DNA of 10,000 bases from Glandiceps talaboti. Lineage: Eukaryota > Hemichordata > Enteropneusta > Spengelidae. Positions 8,011 through 10,000 of this stretch are shown piece after piece. The translations under genes and the position numbers were made by a program. Location of the stretch: positions 25,902,725 to 25,912,724 of the forward strand of contig NC_135555.1 of NCBI RefSeq assembly GCF_964340395.1. Reading direction: 5' to 3'. The notes beneath the pieces are model-generated. The model did not search any database and had not been told where the DNA came from. It saw only the letters and a program-made list of their open reading frames with translations. Position 1 is the first letter of the stretch; each line of letters opens with the position of its first letter.

Positions 8011-8030
8011 ATTATTATTATTATTATTAT
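7928..8030. repeat. Self-complementary TAA/TTA microsatellite
   Basis: About twelve TAA units (7928-7963) switch to TTA units running to about 8009, then a second switch (TATTATAATTATTA) and further ATT units to 8030. The two halves are reverse complements, so one strand can fold into a long AT hairpin or the duplex into a cruciform. Such tracts are length-unstable and the assembled length may not be exact. Confidence 0.97.
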
Positions 8031-8663
8031 TTTCACTGTCTTCTAATGTTTTGAATTGTCTTTTCAGATGATTTTAGGGAGATCAAACAATGTCACACTA
8101 GCTCAATAAACGAACTTCGTTCATTTAGGGAAGAGAGAGGGGGTCTGGTATCAATGCATGCACAATTGCTGAACTTCATTTTCGCACTTCTAACCAAATT
8201 TCGAAAACCTTCATTGATAAATAGTTCTGTATTAACTACTGAGATGTTGATAAGATGATTAAAAATTTCTTTCTAATGTGATGTACAGTGCTGGGTTTAA
8301 TTTCCAGTAGTATTTTAAGGTGCTTACCATCATGTTTCACCGTGGCACTGCATCGATTGTAGTGGTGTGACTACTACAATTTTCATCATGGTTTACATCA
8401 TTTATAAACATGTCAATGTCACATTTGTGAACGTTCGTTAGAGAGAGGGAGTTTTGCCCTAAACGAATAAGGTTTTTTGTTGAGCTGGGCGACATTCTCT
8501 GACTATCCCTTACAGACACTTAAAATCAAGCAGTAATTGAGAACTTCTGAAATCGGATTTGAATAATTCATATTTATTGTGAGGCCATTACAAGTCTGCT
8601 TCTAATCAGTACTATTTACCAACGTATTGTAATATTTTACCAGTACTATTGTTACTTTTCTAG
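8031..8663. other. Presumed intron or upstream region before the LamG exon
   Basis: No exon is firmly supported. A good splice-acceptor-like site lies just before 8069 (GAATTGTCTTTTCAG), followed by a frame open to about 8230, but it shows no domain, so I leave it unassigned. The 3' end has a pyrimidine-rich tract (GTTACTTTTCTAG) ending at 8663, read as the acceptor of the LamG exon. The short minus-strand frame at 8337-8519 has no recognisable signature. Confidence 0.5.
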
Positions 8664-9323
8664 CTATGGTTTCGCCTGATATACATTACTATTGGCCGAT
8701 GGATTATCTATACAACACATACGTAGTGACCAAGTCTGATATAACAACGTCTGTCAACAACATCAATCAATTATCTGATGAAGCTATAACAGGAAGATCT
8801 CTTAATCTGAATGGTCTTGATCAGTCCATCGATTTGGGATATTTTTCTGATGAGTGTCTTGGTGACATCACTTATTGTCAGCTTGGATTCACACTTTCAT
8901 TCTGGTTCATGAGTGAGGATGATACTCCTGAAGATGACACCTACTATCTGTCTACAGGTGGCATTGTAATGGGATTCTCGTTTGCATTTAGGCATGGACA
9001 CTACGAAGTAGCGGTCTTCAACGACACTCAACGATGGTGTATCAAGTTCCAGTTGGCAAGCAATACGTGGTCTCATTTCTTCTTTGATTGGATCGGTCAG
9101 TATGGTCTTAAAGTCTTTATTGATGGCATCTTAATCGACCATGCTAAGCAGGGCATCCCAAGACCCGATAATTACCCTGACGAGACTGCCTTACCAACCA
9201 AACATTTGTTTGCTGGTCAACTGTCATATGAAAGTGTTACATCTTACAGTAAAGGAAGACTTGATGAACTCAAATTTTGGGAAGGTATTCGAGAGGACAA
9301 ACTTGATGAACTGTCGTCAAAAG
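8664..9323 (+). CDS. Exon encoding a LamG-like domain of a polycystin-1-type protein
   Basis: The exon encodes about 220 residues of a laminin-G/concanavalin-type jellyroll domain, an extracellular binding or adhesion module. Counting from the methionine at 8666: HYYWPMD (7-13) is a typical LamG-like start; GRSLNLNGLDQSIDLG (43-58) is the first core strand pair; ECLGDITYCQLGFTLSFWF (63-81) has the two cysteines and W80 seen in this family; WSHFFFDW, GLKVFIDG and GRLDELKFWEG (197-207) complete the fold. The exon is taken to start after TTTTCTAG at 8663. That methionine is unlikely to be the true start because no signal peptide follows it. The donor AAG|GTAATT ends the exon at 9323. Both flanking introns are phase 1, so the exon is a symmetric module. 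Upstream exons are not identified. Confidence 0.85.
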
Positions 9324-9443
9324 GTAATTGAATACTCGTTGTGCACTTAAACTTTTTATACTACATGACAATGATATATAGAGATGATTAAAACTGTTAC
9401 CATGATTCTCCTTACTTATCAGTTCTTGGCAATTACCTTTCAG
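9324..9443 (+). other. Intron of 120 bp between LamG and WSC exons
   Basis: It has a GT donor (AAG|GTAATT) and an AG acceptor after a pyrimidine tract (ATTACCTTTCAG|ATACC). It interrupts the codon after its first base (phase 1). Stops occur in the preceding frame within it, so it must be spliced for the two domains to be read as one protein. Confidence 0.85.
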
Positions 9444-10000
9444 ATACCGAATCTGTTGGTTGCTACAGCGTGATTCTGACAGACCCCCCGACAGAAGGTA
9501 TTGACATTTTACGTCTTGTACCAGCCGTATGTCGAATAGCCTGTCTCAAGTCTGGAATGAAATATGCAGGTATGAGCGATGGGGATCAATGTGGATGTGG
9601 CAATGTCGTAGAATACAATGATGCAGATACCAATAAGACGTGTAATATGTCCTGTCCAGGAAGTAATAGTATATTTACATGTGGTGGCCAAGGATCCCAA
9701 AACATCTGGCTTACAACTGCCTTTGACGGAATTCCTGATGAACCTGAAGTGTCAAACGTGGAGTTAATGGCTAGCAATGTTTCGGGAATAAACGTTCTCT
9801 TGCCCACTCCTATTAACGTGACGTACAACAGCAATGTTAACACAAGCTTATTCATTGACTTCAGAGATGACTTTTGTGTGGTTGAACGTGCAGAAGATAC
9901 TAACAACCAGCTCTATCACGTGTTCAATGCAAAGGGAACGTATGAAGTTCTGATAATCATCAAAGCTGAAGATTCATACTTTACTTTCAGATTTGATATA
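9444..10000 (+). CDS. Exon encoding WSC domain and start of PKD-like domain (partial)
   Basis: The frame is open over the whole 557 bases to the window edge. Counting from the codon split by the intron: residues 5-91 form a WSC domain, a secreted carbohydrate-binding module found in polycystin-1 and fungal wall sensors. All eight cysteines are present (7, 30, 34, 50, 52, 67, 71, 80), in GCYS, VCRIAC, QCGCG, TCNMSC and FTCGG; IWLTT closes it. Residues 101-186 look like the first part of a PKD domain; HVFNAKGTYEVLI (159-171) matches the family's x-Y/F-x2-x-G-x-Y-x-V strand. N-glycosylation sequons (NKT, NMS, NVS, NVT, NTS) indicate an extracellular protein. LamG, WSC and PKD together suggest a polycystin-1-like receptor. 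C-terminal parts (REJ, GPS, PLAT, channel) lie outside the window and are only presumed. Confidence 0.88.

Noticed and set aside
8069-8230. Possible small exon after an acceptor-like GTCTTTTCAG
   Set aside because: The site is good, but the frame has no domain and no clear donor with the phase needed to join the LamG exon. Transcript evidence would be required.
8337-8519. 60-codon minus-strand frame
   Set aside because: No recognisable features and no start or splice context; probably chance.
9509-9906. Minus-strand frames under the WSC exon
   Set aside because: They are antisense to a well-supported exon with conserved cysteines and have no features of their own.

Overview
The window is AT-rich eukaryotic DNA. 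GT-AG introns, extracellular modular domains, microsatellites, a minisatellite and an LTR retroelement relic point to a metazoan nuclear genome. A Ty3/gypsy relic beside a LamG-WSC-PKD (polycystin-1-like) gene fits a marine invertebrate such as a hemichordate, echinoderm, cephalochordate or lophotrochozoan; the species cannot be fixed from the sequence.

Layout. Positions 1-985 are a repeat complex: two diverged direct copies of one ~320 bp unit and a third, inverted copy, so the outer arms form a fold-back around an AT-rich core. Positions 986-2930 hold no gene I can support. Positions 2931-3846 are a tandem minisatellite with a 41 bp unit (23 copies, the last partial) and a partial three-unit higher-order pattern. 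Positions 3847-6643 are a degraded Ty3/gypsy LTR retrotransposon on the minus strand. Its 5' LTR (6450-6643), primer binding site (6430-6447) and gag (5692-6294) are followed directly by the end of RNase H, then a broken integrase with a C-terminal tail. The gag zinc knuckle, protease, reverse transcriptase and 3' LTR are absent. The element's 3' untranslated region runs into the minisatellite, whose unit resembles it. Positions 6644-8663 are mostly non-coding, with a ~100 bp direct-repeat pair and a self-complementary (TAA)n/(TTA)n microsatellite.

The one gene that looks functional is at the right edge on the plus strand. A 660 bp exon encodes a LamG-like jellyroll domain, a 120 bp intron follows, and the next exon encodes an eight-cysteine WSC domain running into a PKD-like segment cut by the window end. 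The signal peptide and any earlier exons lie upstream of 8664 and were not identified. The protein is probably a large extracellular or membrane receptor of the polycystin-1 type. The retroelement and satellites sit 5' of it, either in an upstream intron or in intergenic DNA.
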